NCBI RefSeq assembly: GCF_000308635.1
Contig: NZ_BAGD01000019.1
Coordinates: 186,001 to 250,000 of the forward strand
Length of the DNA: 64,000 nucleotides
Source of the DNA: Nocardia otitidiscaviarum NBRC 14405
Lineage (GTDB): Bacteria; Actinomycetota; Actinomycetes; Mycobacteriales; Mycobacteriaceae
Direction: 5' to 3'
A program made the translations under genes and the position numbers. Below the pieces are notes generated by a model, which was not told the origin of the DNA, made no database searches, and saw only the letters and a list, made by a program, of their open reading frames with translations. Shown piece by piece: positions 22,333-30,830 of the stretch; within the stretch, counting starts at the first letter, position 1, and each line of letters opens with the position of its first letter.

Positions 22333-24141
22333 GTGGATTCGGGCATTGGCGACCGGGTGGGTCGCGACAGACACGGCGCTGCCGACGATCGGCGACCGGC
22401 CGACACGGCGGCCGTCGGGTCCGAGTCGACGGCCGAGTTCCGTACCGAGCGGGTGTCTTTCATCGACGCGCGGGCGCTGATCGGTTGCCGTCACCGGCTG
22501 CATCTGGACGCCCTGCATCCGGGGGCGATGTCGGGCGTGGCCGAGGACGCCGGGGTGAAGCAGCGGCGGGAGGCGGCGCAGGCGCACCGGGAGAATGTGC
22601 GCGACACGCTCATCGCGGCCGATCCGAACCGCTGGGTGGTGATCGACCCGACCCGCTCGGCCGCGCAGCGCGCCGAGGCCACCATGGCGGCCTGCGCGGC
22701 GGGTGTCGACCGCATCTGGGGCGCGCTGCTGCCGCAGGAACCCGACACCGGGCGGCGCGGCGGCTGCGAAATCCTGTGGCGGGACGCCGATCGCGGCGGC
22801 TACATCCCGATCATCGTGGTGAACCACAAGGTCACCGATCCGCGCCAACCCGACCCGGCCGACTACCACCCCACCACCAGCGACCTGCACCGCTGGAATC
22901 CGCAGCCGGACAAGCACGTCCGCACCCGCCCGCAGCAGCGCGACCAGCAGCGGCTGGCCCACCTCTACCGCATGTTGCAGCGCCACGGCTACGCCAGCCC
23001 CGCCCTGGTCGGCGGTGCCATCGGCTACCACTTCGACCGCATCCTGGTGCACGACCTGGGCCCGATTCTCGACGACTACGACCAGCGCTACGCCGATCGG
23101 GTCGCCGTGGTGCGGGGAGAGCTGCCGACCATCCCGTCGAAGGTGCCCGAGTGCCGCCAGTGTCCGTGGTGGACCCGCACCGCCCCGGCAGCCGCCGCCG
23201 TCGATACGGCCGTCGCTGTCCCGGTAACCTCCGCCGAGACCGCCGACCCGGTCGCCGTGGACGCCCTCGCCGGCGCGTGCGAGAAGTGGCTGATCGCCCA
23301 CCGCGACATCAGCCTGGTCGCCCCCGGCTCGCGCGCCGAGGTGCTGCGCCGCCACGGCGTCGACACCATCGACGATCTGGCCGGATGGACCGGTGACGAT
23401 CCGGACGACTGGCAGTACGAGCCGTTCACCGAGGCCGTGGTCACCGCCCGCGCCTGGGCCACCGGCGCACCCCTGGTCCGCCGCGTCGACCGGGTCACGG
23501 TGCGGCGCGCGGACGTCGAGGTGGATGTGGACCTGGAGAGCTTCCAGGAGCACGGGGCCTACCTGTGGGGCACCCTGCTCGACGGCGTCTACCGTCCGTT
23601 CGTCACCTGGGATCCGCTGCCCACCCCGGACGAGGGCCGGTCCTTCGCCGAGTTCTGGAACTGGCTGATGGGCATCCGCGCCGAGGCGAAGGCCAGCGGG
23701 AAAACCTTTGCCGCCTACTGCTATTCCCGCACCGCCGAGGACAAGTGGCTCTACGAGTCGGCCCGCCGCTTCGCCGGGCAGCCGGGGGTGCCCACCGAGA
23801 AGCAGATCCAGCAGTTCGTCGACGGGCCCGACTGGGTGGACATGTTCCAGGCCGTCTCCGAGCAGTTCATCTGCCCGAACGGCAAGGGCCTCAAGAAGAT
23901 CGCCCCCGTCGCCGGATTCGCCTGGCGTGATCCGGAGGCCGGTGGCGAGGCGTCCATGAGCTGGTATCGCCTGGCCGTCGGCTACGAGGGCGATCCGGAC
24001 CTGTCCCAGCGCACCCGCATCCTCGAGTACAACGAGGACGATGTGCTGGCCACGAAGATCCTGCGGGACTGGATGACCGATCGCGCGGATGCCGAGGTTC
24101 CCTCCATCGCAGATTTCGCGCGTCGTACCATCACGACGTGA
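22333..24141 (+). CDS. TM0106-type RecB-like putative nuclease
   Basis: The 602-residue protein resembles the TM0106 family: an N-terminal RecB-like nuclease part and a C-terminal RNase H-like exonuclease part. FIDARALIGCRHRLHLDA opens the conserved region and CEILWRDADRGGYIPIIV carries nuclease-core residues. CRQCPW, with an earlier Cys, may bind metal. The C-terminus reads YCYSRTAEDKWLY ... RILEYNEDDVLATKILRDW, with the YNxDDxxAT motif of the DEDD fold. A role in DNA repair is inferred. GTG 22333 lies 7 bases after CATACT, fitting a leaderless start; GTG 22303 is the alternative. It overlaps htpG by 4 bases. Confidence 0.83.
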   Translation: MDSGIGDRVGRDRHGAADDRRPADTAAVGSESTAEFRTERVSFIDARALIGCRHRLHLDALHPGAMSGVAEDAGVKQRREAAQAHRENVRDTLIAADPNRWVVIDPTRSAAQRAEATMAACAAGVDRIWGALLPQEPDTGRRGGCEILWRDADRGGYIPIIVVNHKVTDPRQPDPADYHPTTSDLHRWNPQPDKHVRTRPQQRDQQRLAHLYRMLQRHGYASPALVGGAIGYHFDRILVHDLGPILDDYDQRYADRVAVVRGELPTIPSKVPECRQCPWWTRTAPAAAAVDTAVAVPVTSAETADPVAVDALAGACEKWLIAHRDISLVAPGSRAEVLRRHGVDTIDDLAGWTGDDPDDWQYEPFTEAVVTARAWATGAPLVRRVDRVTVRRADVEVDVDLESFQEHGAYLWGTLLDGVYRPFVTWDPLPTPDEGRSFAEFWNWLMGIRAEAKASGKTFAAYCYSRTAEDKWLYESARRFAGQPGVPTEKQIQQFVDGPDWVDMFQAVSEQFICPNGKGLKKIAPVAGFAWRDPEAGGEASMSWYRLAVGYEGDPDLSQRTRILEYNEDDVLATKILRDWMTDRADAEVPSIADFARRTITT

Positions 24142-26102
24142 CCGATCACGTCGAACAACTGGAGTTTCAGGCCGAGACGCATCAGCTGCTGGAGCTGATG
24201 ATCCACTCGGTCTATTCGAACAAGGACACCTTCCTGCGGGAACTGATCTCGAATTCCTCCGACGCTCTCGACAAGCTGAGGCTCGAGTCGTTCCGGGACA
24301 AGGATCTGACCGCCGACACCTCCGATCTGCACATCGAACTCGAGGTGGACCGGGACAGCCGGGTGCTGACCGTGCGCGACAACGGCATCGGCATGTCCCG
24401 CGCCGAGGTCGTGGATCTGATCGGCACCCTCGCCAAGTCCGGCACGGCGGAGCTGCGCAAGCAGCTGCTGGAGGCCAAGAAGTCGCAGACCGAGGCGGAG
24501 GAGCTGATCGGCCAGTTCGGCATCGGCTTCTACTCGACCTTCATGGTGGCCGACAAGGTCACCCTCACCACCCGCAAGGCGGGCGAGACCGGCGGCACCC
24601 GCTGGGAGTCGAACGCGGGCAGCTCCACCTACACCATCGAGGATCTGGACGAGGCCCCGCAGGGCACCACGGTGCAGCTGCACCTCAAGCCCGCCGACGA
24701 GGACGATCATCTCTTCGATTACACGCAGGAGTGGAAGCTCCGCGAGATCGTCCGCAAGTACTCGGATTTCATCGCCTGGCCCATCCGGATGGATGTGAAG
24801 CGCACCGTCACCGAGGGTGAGGGCGAGGAGAAGACCGAGAAGGAGATCACCGAAACCCAGACGCTGAACTCCCAGAAGGCCCTGTGGACCCGCCCGAAGA
24901 GCGAGGTGTCCGAGGAGGAGTACAAGGAGTTCTACAAGCACGTCTCGCACGCCTGGGACGATCCGCTCGAGATCATCCCGATGAAGGCCGAGGGCACCTT
25001 CGAATACCAGGCGCTGCTGTTCATTCCGTCGCACGCGCCGTTCGACCTGTTCGCGCGCGAGCACAAGCGCGGTGTGCAGCTGTACGTGCGCCGGGTGTTC
25101 ATCATGGACAACTGCGAAGAGCTGATGCCGGAGTATCTGCGCTTCGTGAAGGGCGTGGTGGACGCGCAGGATCTGTCGCTGAACGTCTCGCGCGAGATCC
25201 TGCAGCAGGACCGGCAGATCCGGGCCATCCGCAAGCGGCTGGTCAAGAAGGTGCTGTCCACGGTCAAGGATATGAAGGCCGCCGGGCAGGCCGAGGACGG
25301 GGACACCTCGAAGTACGAGACCTTCTGGAAGGAATTCGGCCGGGTCGTCAAGGAGGGTCTGCTCTCCGACACCGACAACCGCGAGACCATCCTGAGCATC
25401 GCCTCGTTCGCCTCCACCCACTCCGAGACCGAGCCCACCTCGCTGGCGGAGTACGTGGAGCGCATGAAGGACGGCCAGTCCGCGATCTACTACCTGACCG
25501 GCGAGTCCCGCCAGCAGATCGAGAACTCCCCGCATATGGAGGCGTTCCGGGCCAAGGGCATCGAGGTGCTGGTGCTCACCGATCCGGTGGACGAGATGTG
25601 GGTCGGCGCGGTGCCGGAGTTCGACGGCAAGCCGTTCCAGTCCATCGCCAAGGGTGAGGTGGATCTGGAGACCGAGGAGGAGAAGAAGGAATCCGAGGCC
25701 CTGCGCGAACAGCAGGAGAAGGATTTCGCCGATGTGCTGAAGTGGCTGGGGGAGACCCTGGCCGAGGAGGTCAAGGAGGTGCGCCTGACCAACCGGCTCA
25801 CCACCTCGCCCGCCTGCGTCGTGGGTGATGTGTTCGACTTCACCCCGATGCTGGAGCGCATGTACCGCGCCTCCGGGCAGGACCTGCCGCACACCAAGCG
25901 CATTCTGGAGCTGAACCCGACGCATCCGTTGGTGACCGGTCTGCGCGATGCCTTCGCGCAGCGTTCGGCGGAGGAGAGTTCGGATCTGGCCGAGACCGCC
26001 GAACTGCTGTACGGCACCGCGGTGCTCGCCGAGGGCGGCGAGTTGAAGGATCCGGCGCAGTTCGCCCGCATCCTGGCCGAACGGCTCACCCGCACCGTCT
26101 GA
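24138..26102 (+). CDS. htpG: Molecular chaperone HtpG (Hsp90)
   Basis: HtpG is the bacterial Hsp90, an ATP-dependent cytosolic homodimeric chaperone. The 654-residue length is normal. The GHKL ATPase site is clear: ELISNSSDALDKLR with the catalytic Glu, DNGIGM, GTLAKSG and GQFGIGFYS. The middle domain includes LYVRRVFIMD and LNVSREILQQDR. The C-terminal dimerisation part begins near residue 510. GTG 24138 overlaps the nuclease stop by 4 bases. A TACCAT box (24126-24131) ends 6 bases before it, so htpG may also have its own leaderless promoter inside the upstream gene. Confidence 0.97.
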   Translation: MTDHVEQLEFQAETHQLLELMIHSVYSNKDTFLRELISNSSDALDKLRLESFRDKDLTADTSDLHIELEVDRDSRVLTVRDNGIGMSRAEVVDLIGTLAKSGTAELRKQLLEAKKSQTEAEELIGQFGIGFYSTFMVADKVTLTTRKAGETGGTRWESNAGSSTYTIEDLDEAPQGTTVQLHLKPADEDDHLFDYTQEWKLREIVRKYSDFIAWPIRMDVKRTVTEGEGEEKTEKEITETQTLNSQKALWTRPKSEVSEEEYKEFYKHVSHAWDDPLEIIPMKAEGTFEYQALLFIPSHAPFDLFAREHKRGVQLYVRRVFIMDNCEELMPEYLRFVKGVVDAQDLSLNVSREILQQDRQIRAIRKRLVKKVLSTVKDMKAAGQAEDGDTSKYETFWKEFGRVVKEGLLSDTDNRETILSIASFASTHSETEPTSLAEYVERMKDGQSAIYYLTGESRQQIENSPHMEAFRAKGIEVLVLTDPVDEMWVGAVPEFDGKPFQSIAKGEVDLETEEEKKESEALREQQEKDFADVLKWLGETLAEEVKEVRLTNRLTTSPACVVGDVFDFTPMLERMYRASGQDLPHTKRILELNPTHPLVTGLRDAFAQRSAEESSDLAETAELLYGTAVLAEGGELKDPAQFARILAERLTRTV

Positions 26103-26407
26103 CCTGGAGGGGAGTGCTCGCTCCGGCGGGCACTCCCACCAGAAACAAGATCAGTGGTCGGTTATGCGCGCGGGACCACTTTTGTGACCATCGACATGTT
26201 TAGACGATTTCGGGAACTCGCCTTCGTAGCGTACGTTGTACTTCTTGGTCGTTGGTTTTTCGTGTTCATGCTTGACACATGCTCGCGCGGAACATTGTGC
26301 GGGCGTCGCTTCTCTTGGCATCCAAGTAGCAAGTCGCCGTCTGGATCGACCCGGTCGCCGTGACCGCGGCGACCGTTATATAGGAAACACCCTGTCAGGA
26401 GAAGGTA
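26103..26407 (+). promoter_or_regulatory. Long leader region of the cold-shock gene
   Basis: About 305 bases, clearly poorer in GC than the surroundings, lie between htpG and the cold-shock gene without a supported gene. A perfect TTGACA is at 26272-26277 with a weak CATTGT at 26293-26298, and a second AT-rich TTATAT is at 26376-26381 close to the start. A long leader is usual for cspA-type genes, where RNA structure sets cold response. Which promoter is used is not clear. Confidence 0.45.
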
Positions 26408-26608
26408 ATGGTTCAGGGCACCGTCAAGTGGTTCAACGCGGAGAAGGGCTACGGCTTCATCTCGCGCGAGGGTGGCCCCGACGTTTTCGTCCACTACTCG
26501 GAGATCGAAGGCACCGGCTACCGCGGCCTCGAAGAGGGCGAGCAGGTCTCGTTCGAGATCACCGAGGGCAAGAAGGGCCCGCAGGCCTCCGCTGTGCGCA
26601 AGCACTGA
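26408..26608 (+). CDS. cspA: Cold-shock domain protein
   Basis: This 66-residue protein is a single cold-shock OB-fold. RNP1 reads KGYGFIS and RNP2 reads VFVHYSEI, with the aromatic residues that stack on single-stranded RNA or DNA. It starts [14 protein letters not shown] and ends AVRKH, a typical actinobacterial CspA of normal length. AGGAG and AAGG upstream of ATG 26408 make a strong ribosome site. The protein melts RNA secondary structure. It is monocistronic, with a long leader and a strong terminator. Confidence 0.97.
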   Translation: MVQGTVKWFNAEKGYGFISREGGPDVFVHYSEIEGTGYRGLEEGEQVSFEITEGKKGPQASAVRKH

Positions 26609-26660
26609 GACATATAGCGCTTAGATAGGCTTAGAATATTCGAGCTCAGCTCTCGAAGAC

Positions 26661-26693
26661 CAAGGCCCGCACCGAATCTCGGTGCGGGCCTTG
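26661..26693. terminator. Terminator between cold-shock and SDR genes
   Basis: A perfect 15-bp stem (26661-26675 with 26679-26693) and ATC loop, followed by TGGTTT, lies between convergent genes and can serve both. Confidence 0.88.
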
Positions 26694-26705
26694 TGGTTTC
26701 CAGCG

Positions 26706-27473
26706 TCAGCGCGGCGCCATGCGCAGCGCGCCGTCCATGCGGAAGGTCTCGCCGTTCAGGTAGTCGTGCTCGGCGATGTACTGCGCCAGCTGCGCGTACT
26801 CGTCGGGACGGCCCAGCCGAGACGGGAAGGGGACGCCCGCCTCCAGACCCTTGCGGTACTCCTCGGTGACACCGGCGAGCATCGGGGTGTCGATGATGCC
26901 GGGCGCGATGGTGTTGACACGAATGCCGAACTGCGCCAGGTCGCGGGCGGCCGGAATGGTCATACCGGCCACGCCGCCCTTGGAGGCGGAGTAGGCGATC
27001 TGCCCGATCTGGCCCTCGAACGCCGCCACCGAGGCGGTGTTGATGACGACGCCGCGCTGGCCGTACTCGTCGACCGGCTCGGTCTTGGCCATGGCCTCGG
27101 CGGCCAGGCGCATGACATTGAAGGAGCCGAGCAGGTTCACGGTGATGACCGTGCGGAACAGCTCCAGATCGTGCGGTCCGTTCTTGGACAGGATGCGGCC
27201 CGCCCAGCCCACACCGGCGCAGTTGACGACGATGCGCAGCGGCACACCGGACTCGACGACCTTGGCGACCGCGGCGGCCACCTCGTCACCGCTGGTGACG
27301 TCGGTCGGGATCAGGGTGACACCGGCGGGCACGCTGTCCCCGGCGCGCTCGATCGACTGCGGCAGGTCGAGCCCGAAAACGGTGGCGCCCAGGTCGGCGA
27401 AGCGCTTGGCGGTCGCGGCGCCCAGACCGGACGCGCCTCCGGTGACAATTGCGGCGGAGCCCGAAATCTCCAC
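26706..27473 (-). CDS. SDR oxidoreductase, 3-hydroxyacyl-CoA dehydrogenase type
   Basis: The 255-residue short-chain dehydrogenase has the NAD-binding TGGASGLG near residue 12, NCAGVGWAG, the catalytic Ser in INTASVAAFEGQ and YSASKGG with Tyr and Lys. VAAFEGQIGQIAYSASKGG and PGIIDTPML are typical of type-2 3-hydroxyacyl-CoA dehydrogenases (HSD17B10-like) that act in fatty-acid or branched-chain oxidation. Specificity is inferred. GTG 27473 has a GAGAGGA site about 10 bases upstream. It is divergent from the next SDR gene, and the 155-base gap between them holds a palindrome. Confidence 0.9.
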   Translation of the reverse strand: MEISGSAAIVTGGASGLGAATAKRFADLGATVFGLDLPQSIERAGDSVPAGVTLIPTDVTSGDEVAAAVAKVVESGVPLRIVVNCAGVGWAGRILSKNGPHDLELFRTVITVNLLGSFNVMRLAAEAMAKTEPVDEYGQRGVVINTASVAAFEGQIGQIAYSASKGGVAGMTIPAARDLAQFGIRVNTIAPGIIDTPMLAGVTEEYRKGLEAGVPFPSRLGRPDEYAQLAQYIAEHDYLNGETFRMDGALRMAPR

Positions 27474-27592
27474 GGTGATTGGTCCTCTCCAACGGTGGAC
27501 GGCCTCTCGCTGGCCTTCCGTCAATAGCACGATAACGGTGGGCCGCAGCGCCGCTGCGACGGGTCCGGAAGTGGACCCGGACGTCTAGTTTG

Positions 27593-27608
27593 CGAACACT
27601 GCTGTTCG
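27593..27608. promoter_or_regulatory. Palindromic operator candidate before the SDR-TetR operon
   Basis: CGAACA and TGTTCG flank CTGC, a perfect 16-bp inverted repeat. It ends 20 bases before ATG 27629 and just upstream of a TACCGT -10 box (27617-27622). The position would let a repressor block RNA polymerase. The TetR gene two cistrons down is the obvious candidate (inference). Confidence 0.55.
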
Positions 27609-27628
27609 TTGAGTGCTACCGTCATCCC

Positions 27629-28534
27629 ATGAAAGCCCGCTCGGCCCGTTGGCTACGCCGCTTCGGTTCGCCTCCCGATATCGAAGGACGACGGATTCTG
27701 GTTACCGGCGCGGCGCGTGGGATCGGAGCCGCCCTCGCCCGGCAGCTGCACGCGCACGGCGCCCGGGTGGCCCTGCTCGGCATCGAGCAGGATCTGCTGG
27801 CGCAGGTGGCCGCCGACTGCGGCGACGCGCCGTGGCGCTACTGCGATGTCGGCGATCCGAGCCAGGTCGAGCGAGTGATCACCGCACTGGTGAGCGAACT
27901 CGGCGGACTGGACGCCGTGGTCGCCAATGCCGGTATCGCCCGGCAGTTGCCGCTCATCGGCGGCGATCCGGCGATATTGGAGGAGACGCTCACCGTCAAT
28001 GTGCTCGGCGTCTACTACACGCTGCGCGCGGCCGGCCCGCATATCGCCCACGCGGGCGGCTACGCGCTGCTGGTGTCCTCGCTGGCGGCGGCCATCCACC
28101 TACCCCTGGCGGGGGCGTACAGCGCCTCCAAGGCCGCCGTCGACGCGCTCGGCAACACGCTGCGAATCGAATTGCGGCACACCGGAGCTCGGGTCGGCAT
28201 CGCCTACTTCGCCGAACTCGACACCGAGATGACCGGGCGCGGCTTCGGCACCGAGGCCGCGCACGCCATCCTGGGCCGCGACACCGTCTCGAACGTGGCC
28301 CCGCTCGGCCCGGCCATCGACGGTCTGGAACGCGCGCTGGCACGCCGATCGCGGCGGGTCGTGTCACCCTATTGGGTGGGTCCGCTGCTGTGGTTCCGCG
28401 GCATCGGGCAGTGGGCCGTGGATACGACGCTGCGGTCGGGTGTCGCCTCCGGGGTGGAGATCGCCCGCACCGAGGTGGCGCCCTACACGACCGACCAGCC
28501 CGCCCGCCCGCGCCGACTGCGGCGGCCCGCCTGA
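27629..28534 (+). CDS. SDR family oxidoreductase
   Basis: The 301-residue short-chain dehydrogenase carries TGAARGIG (cofactor loop, about residues 23-30), VANAGIA, the catalytic Ser in LLVSSLAAA, and YSASKAA with Tyr and Lys. The C-terminal 60 residues (RRVVSPYWVGPLLWFRGIG...) resemble the tails of lipid- or steroid-active SDRs, but the substrate is unknown. ATG 27629 lies 6 bases after TACCGT and has no ribosome site, fitting a leaderless message. It is followed after 20 bases by the TetR gene, so the two likely form an operon. Confidence 0.88.
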   Translation: MKARSARWLRRFGSPPDIEGRRILVTGAARGIGAALARQLHAHGARVALLGIEQDLLAQVAADCGDAPWRYCDVGDPSQVERVITALVSELGGLDAVVANAGIARQLPLIGGDPAILEETLTVNVLGVYYTLRAAGPHIAHAGGYALLVSSLAAAIHLPLAGAYSASKAAVDALGNTLRIELRHTGARVGIAYFAELDTEMTGRGFGTEAAHAILGRDTVSNVAPLGPAIDGLERALARRSRRVVSPYWVGPLLWFRGIGQWAVDTTLRSGVASGVEIARTEVAPYTTDQPARPRRLRRPA

Positions 28535-28554
28535 ACTCGCACGACGGAGAGCGT

Positions 28555-29229
28555 ATGACCGACTCGGCAGTCACCGCCCGCCTGCCCCGCGGCCGCCACG
28601 GCCTGCCCCGGGAGACCGTGGTGCGCGCCCAGCGCGACCGCATCCTGCTCGCCATGGCCGAGGCGATGGCGGAGAACGGCTATGTCGGCACACCGGTCGC
28701 GGCCATCATCAAACGCGCCGGGGTGTCCCGGGAAACCTTCTACGAGCAGTTCCGCTCCAAGGAGGACTGCTTCGAGGCCGCCTTCGAACGCGCGGTGGAA
28801 CTGCTGCTCGCCGGCATCCTCGACGCCACCGGCCGCAGCCCCGAGGGGGAGACCCAGCGGCAGCGGCTGGAGCGGCTGCTCACCTCCTACCTGGACGGAC
28901 TGTCCGCGCACCCCGCCTACGCCCGACTGTTCCTGGTCGAGGTCTACGCGGTCGGCAGCGAGGCCATCCACCGCCGCACCAGCCTGCAGGAGACCTTCGT
29001 CGCCATCGTCGGCGATGTGCTGGGCGCGGAAACCGAACAGCAGCTATTCGCCTGCCAGACCCTGGTGGCGGCCCTGAGTTCCATGGTCACCGCGTGTATC
29101 GCCACCGACGACATCGAGGGACTGCACGATCTGCGGGAGCCCATGCTCGACCTGGTCGCCCGCAGCGGGGACCTGTTCGGCACGCCGCTGGCGCAGGATC
29201 AGCAGCACGAGCCCGGCCAGGGCGGGTAG
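28555..29229 (+). CDS. TetR/AcrR family transcriptional regulator
   Basis: The 224-residue protein has an N-terminal TetR DNA-binding domain (about residues 25-70: QRDRILLAMAEAMAENGYVG, then VAAIIKRAGVSRETFYEQF). The usual all-helical ligand domain follows. A CGGAGAG sequence precedes ATG 28555. It lies 20 bases after the SDR gene and may repress that operon through the palindrome at 27593-27608. The ligand is unknown. Its last 186 bases overlap the convergent GDT1-type gene, an unusually long overlap. Confidence 0.92.
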   Translation: MTDSAVTARLPRGRHGLPRETVVRAQRDRILLAMAEAMAENGYVGTPVAAIIKRAGVSRETFYEQFRSKEDCFEAAFERAVELLLAGILDATGRSPEGETQRQRLERLLTSYLDGLSAHPAYARLFLVEVYAVGSEAIHRRTSLQETFVAIVGDVLGAETEQQLFACQTLVAALSSMVTACIATDDIEGLHDLREPMLDLVARSGDLFGTPLAQDQQHEPGQGG

Positions 29230-29847
29230 TCCGGCGGCGGCGAGCGCGGTGGCCGCGGGACCCAGCCGCGTCACGGTTCCCAGTAGCGTCAGCCCGCCGA
29301 AGTAGAGGAACAGCAGGCCGGAGCAGGTGGCGATGGCACGTTCGGGAATATGCCTGCCCACGGTGACGCCGATGGCGATGGCCAGCGCGCCCGCCGCCAC
29401 CATGCCGACCACCGAGCCGATCCACACCGCCAGCCAGCCCCGGTCGGTGGCCAGCGCCATGGTCGCGAACATGGTGCGGTCGCCGAGTTCGGCGAGCATG
29501 AACGCGGACAGCACCACGAAGAACGCCGAGCGCGAGGTGGGCCGGGTGGTCGCCGTGTCGGAGTCGTCCGCGGCCGGTTCGGGCAGCACGTCGCGCAGGG
29601 TCCACAGGCCCACGGCCAGGAAGATGGCGGCGGCGAGCAGCGAGATCAGCTCGGTCGGCAGCGCCGTGCCGAGGAAGTGGCCCACCCCGACGGCCATGAG
29701 GTTCACGGCCACGCTCGCGGTGGCGATCGCGCTCAGCACCACCCACCAGCGGTAGCGCAGCGCGAAGGTCAGCGCCATGAGTTGCGATTTGTCGCCCAGT
29801 TCGGCGAGGAACAGTGCGCCGAAACTCAGCAACACGGTGGTGATCAT
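29044..29847 (-). CDS. TMEM165/GDT1 (UPF0016) manganese/cation exporter
   Basis: The 267-residue protein has two repeats with the GDT1 signature: ELGDKSQLMAL in the first helix and ELGDRTMFATM in the second half. There are about six membrane helices. Family members export Mn2+ or exchange Ca2+/Mn2+ for protons. The yybP-ykoY riboswitch upstream strongly supports a manganese role. After the last helix (ends near residue 215) there is a hydrophilic tail of about 50 residues that reads antisense to the TetR 3' end. The family usually ends soon after that helix, so the tail may be a recent extension. ATG 29847 has GGGAG 8 bases upstream. Confidence 0.93.
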   Translation of the reverse strand: MITTVLLSFGALFLAELGDKSQLMALTFALRYRWWVVLSAIATASVAVNLMAVGVGHFLGTALPTELISLLAAAIFLAVGLWTLRDVLPEPAADDSDTATTRPTSRSAFFVVLSAFMLAELGDRTMFATMALATDRGWLAVWIGSVVGMVAAGALAIAIGVTVGRHIPERAIATCSGLLFLYFGGLTLLGTVTRLGPAATALAAAGLPALAGLVLLILRQRRAEQVPAAGDQVEHGLPQIVQSLDVVGGDTRGDHGTQGRHQGLAGE

Positions 29848-29861
29848 CGTTCAGGCTCCCA

Positions 29862-29907
29862 GGGCTCCGGCCTGTCGGCTGAACGACACAGAGCCCTTCA
29901 GCCGACA
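29862..29907 (-). promoter_or_regulatory. Expression platform: overlapping hairpin and pseudoknot
   Basis: On the coding strand TGTCGGCTGAA (29907-29897) pairs perfectly with TTCAGCCGACA (29883-29873). GGGCTC in its loop (29896-29891) can pair with GAGCCC (29867-29862), which directly precedes the GGGAG ribosome site of the GDT1 gene. This gives either a pseudoknot or two competing states that could hide or free the ribosome site. Confidence 0.6.
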
Positions 29908-29936
29908 CCGCACCGGTAATTCGGATCGGTTGTCAT

Positions 29937-30035
29937 CGGCCGAAGGTCTCGCCCACCGGAGTTCCGGTTCCCGCAGCCGGATCCGCGACGGGACCAGTAT
30001 GTCGACTGCGCGATTGGGGGCTACTCCCCTTCGCT
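29937..30035 (-). ncRNA. yybP-ykoY manganese riboswitch
   Basis: The coding strand carries the conserved core: GAAGGGGAGTAGC at the 5' end, GTCGACATAC in the middle and GGGCGAGACCTTCGG at the 3' end. GAAGG and CCTTC form the closing P1 stem. This is the arrangement of yybP-ykoY RNAs, which sense Mn2+ and turn on exporters such as MntP and UPF0016 proteins. The downstream gene is a UPF0016 member, which fits exactly. Confidence 0.93.
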
Positions 30036-30042
30036 GTCGGCC

Positions 30043-30072
30043 ACTCTACCCCGGCAAACCGCCCGCCGCCAA
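30043..30072 (-). promoter_or_regulatory. Promoter of the riboswitch-GDT1 transcript
   Basis: TTGGCG (30072-30067) and TAGAGT (30048-30043) are 18 bases apart on the minus strand. Transcription would begin a few bases before the riboswitch P1 stem. Confidence 0.6.
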
Positions 30073-30140
30073 CCGGACGTAATCGAAATCGCAATGCGCG
30101 CAATAAGTTTGGGAGTCCTGCCCGGTGGTTTCGGGAACCC

Positions 30141-30668
30141 TCACGCGGCCAGCAGCATGGCCAGAACCGCGGTGTCGGGGTCGCTGATCGGATCGACGCC
30201 CACACGCGAAACCATGGAGGTCACCACGCCGTCGCAATCGGTCTCCACCCAGGCCGCGCGATGTTCCAGCCCCAGATGCGGCACCCCCGGCAGTAGTACG
30301 CAGCCCGATGCCGCGCCCGCCAGTTCGGGCAGCGACGGCCGCGTCTCGCGCGGCGGATGCAGCATGAGCAAGGCCGATGGCACATGCTCGGCAAACCGTC
30401 CCGGCTGCAATGCCTCGTCGCCGAGCACCGGCCCCTCGGCCAGCACCAGTCCCACCGTGCCGGGTTCCGGATCGTCGGGCAGATCGTCCCGGGTCCCGAA
30501 CACCGTCGTGGTCGGCAGCAGCCCCGGCAGGCTGGCCACCCGCACGGCCAACACCAGCAGTTGCGCCCACTCCTTGGTGGAATCCGGCCACCGCCCGGAA
30601 ATCAGGAAACCCCGCAGCGCTCCGCGTGCCTGGAACGGCGTCACGCCGATGTGGTCGTTCGTATTCAT
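30141..30668 (-). CDS. Conserved hypothetical protein
   Basis: I do not recognise this 175-residue protein. It has no signal peptide and no clear membrane helix; AQLLVLAVRVASLPGLL is the most hydrophobic run. A Pro-rich middle (LHPPRETRPSLPELAG) and CVLLPGVPHLGLEHRAAWVE suggest a compact soluble fold. Third-position GC and codon use match its neighbours, so I take it as coding. It lies upstream of the riboswitch region and downstream of glpQ on the same strand, after a 162-base gap with no evident site. Confidence 0.6.
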   Translation of the reverse strand: MNTNDHIGVTPFQARGALRGFLISGRWPDSTKEWAQLLVLAVRVASLPGLLPTTTVFGTRDDLPDDPEPGTVGLVLAEGPVLGDEALQPGRFAEHVPSALLMLHPPRETRPSLPELAGAASGCVLLPGVPHLGLEHRAAWVETDCDGVVTSMVSRVGVDPISDPDTAVLAMLLAA

Positions 30669-30830
30669 CTCTGCCTCCCGAGACCCGAAATCGGGGCGGC
30701 CCTGCCCGTCCTACCTGTAGGGATACCCAGGTTGCCCGGGAACTCAACTGGCACACAAGTACCAGAGATTGCTAGCAGACGGGCACGCCGGCGGGTAACC
30801 GGCGGCACGGACCGTCGCGGGGCGGCCGAG

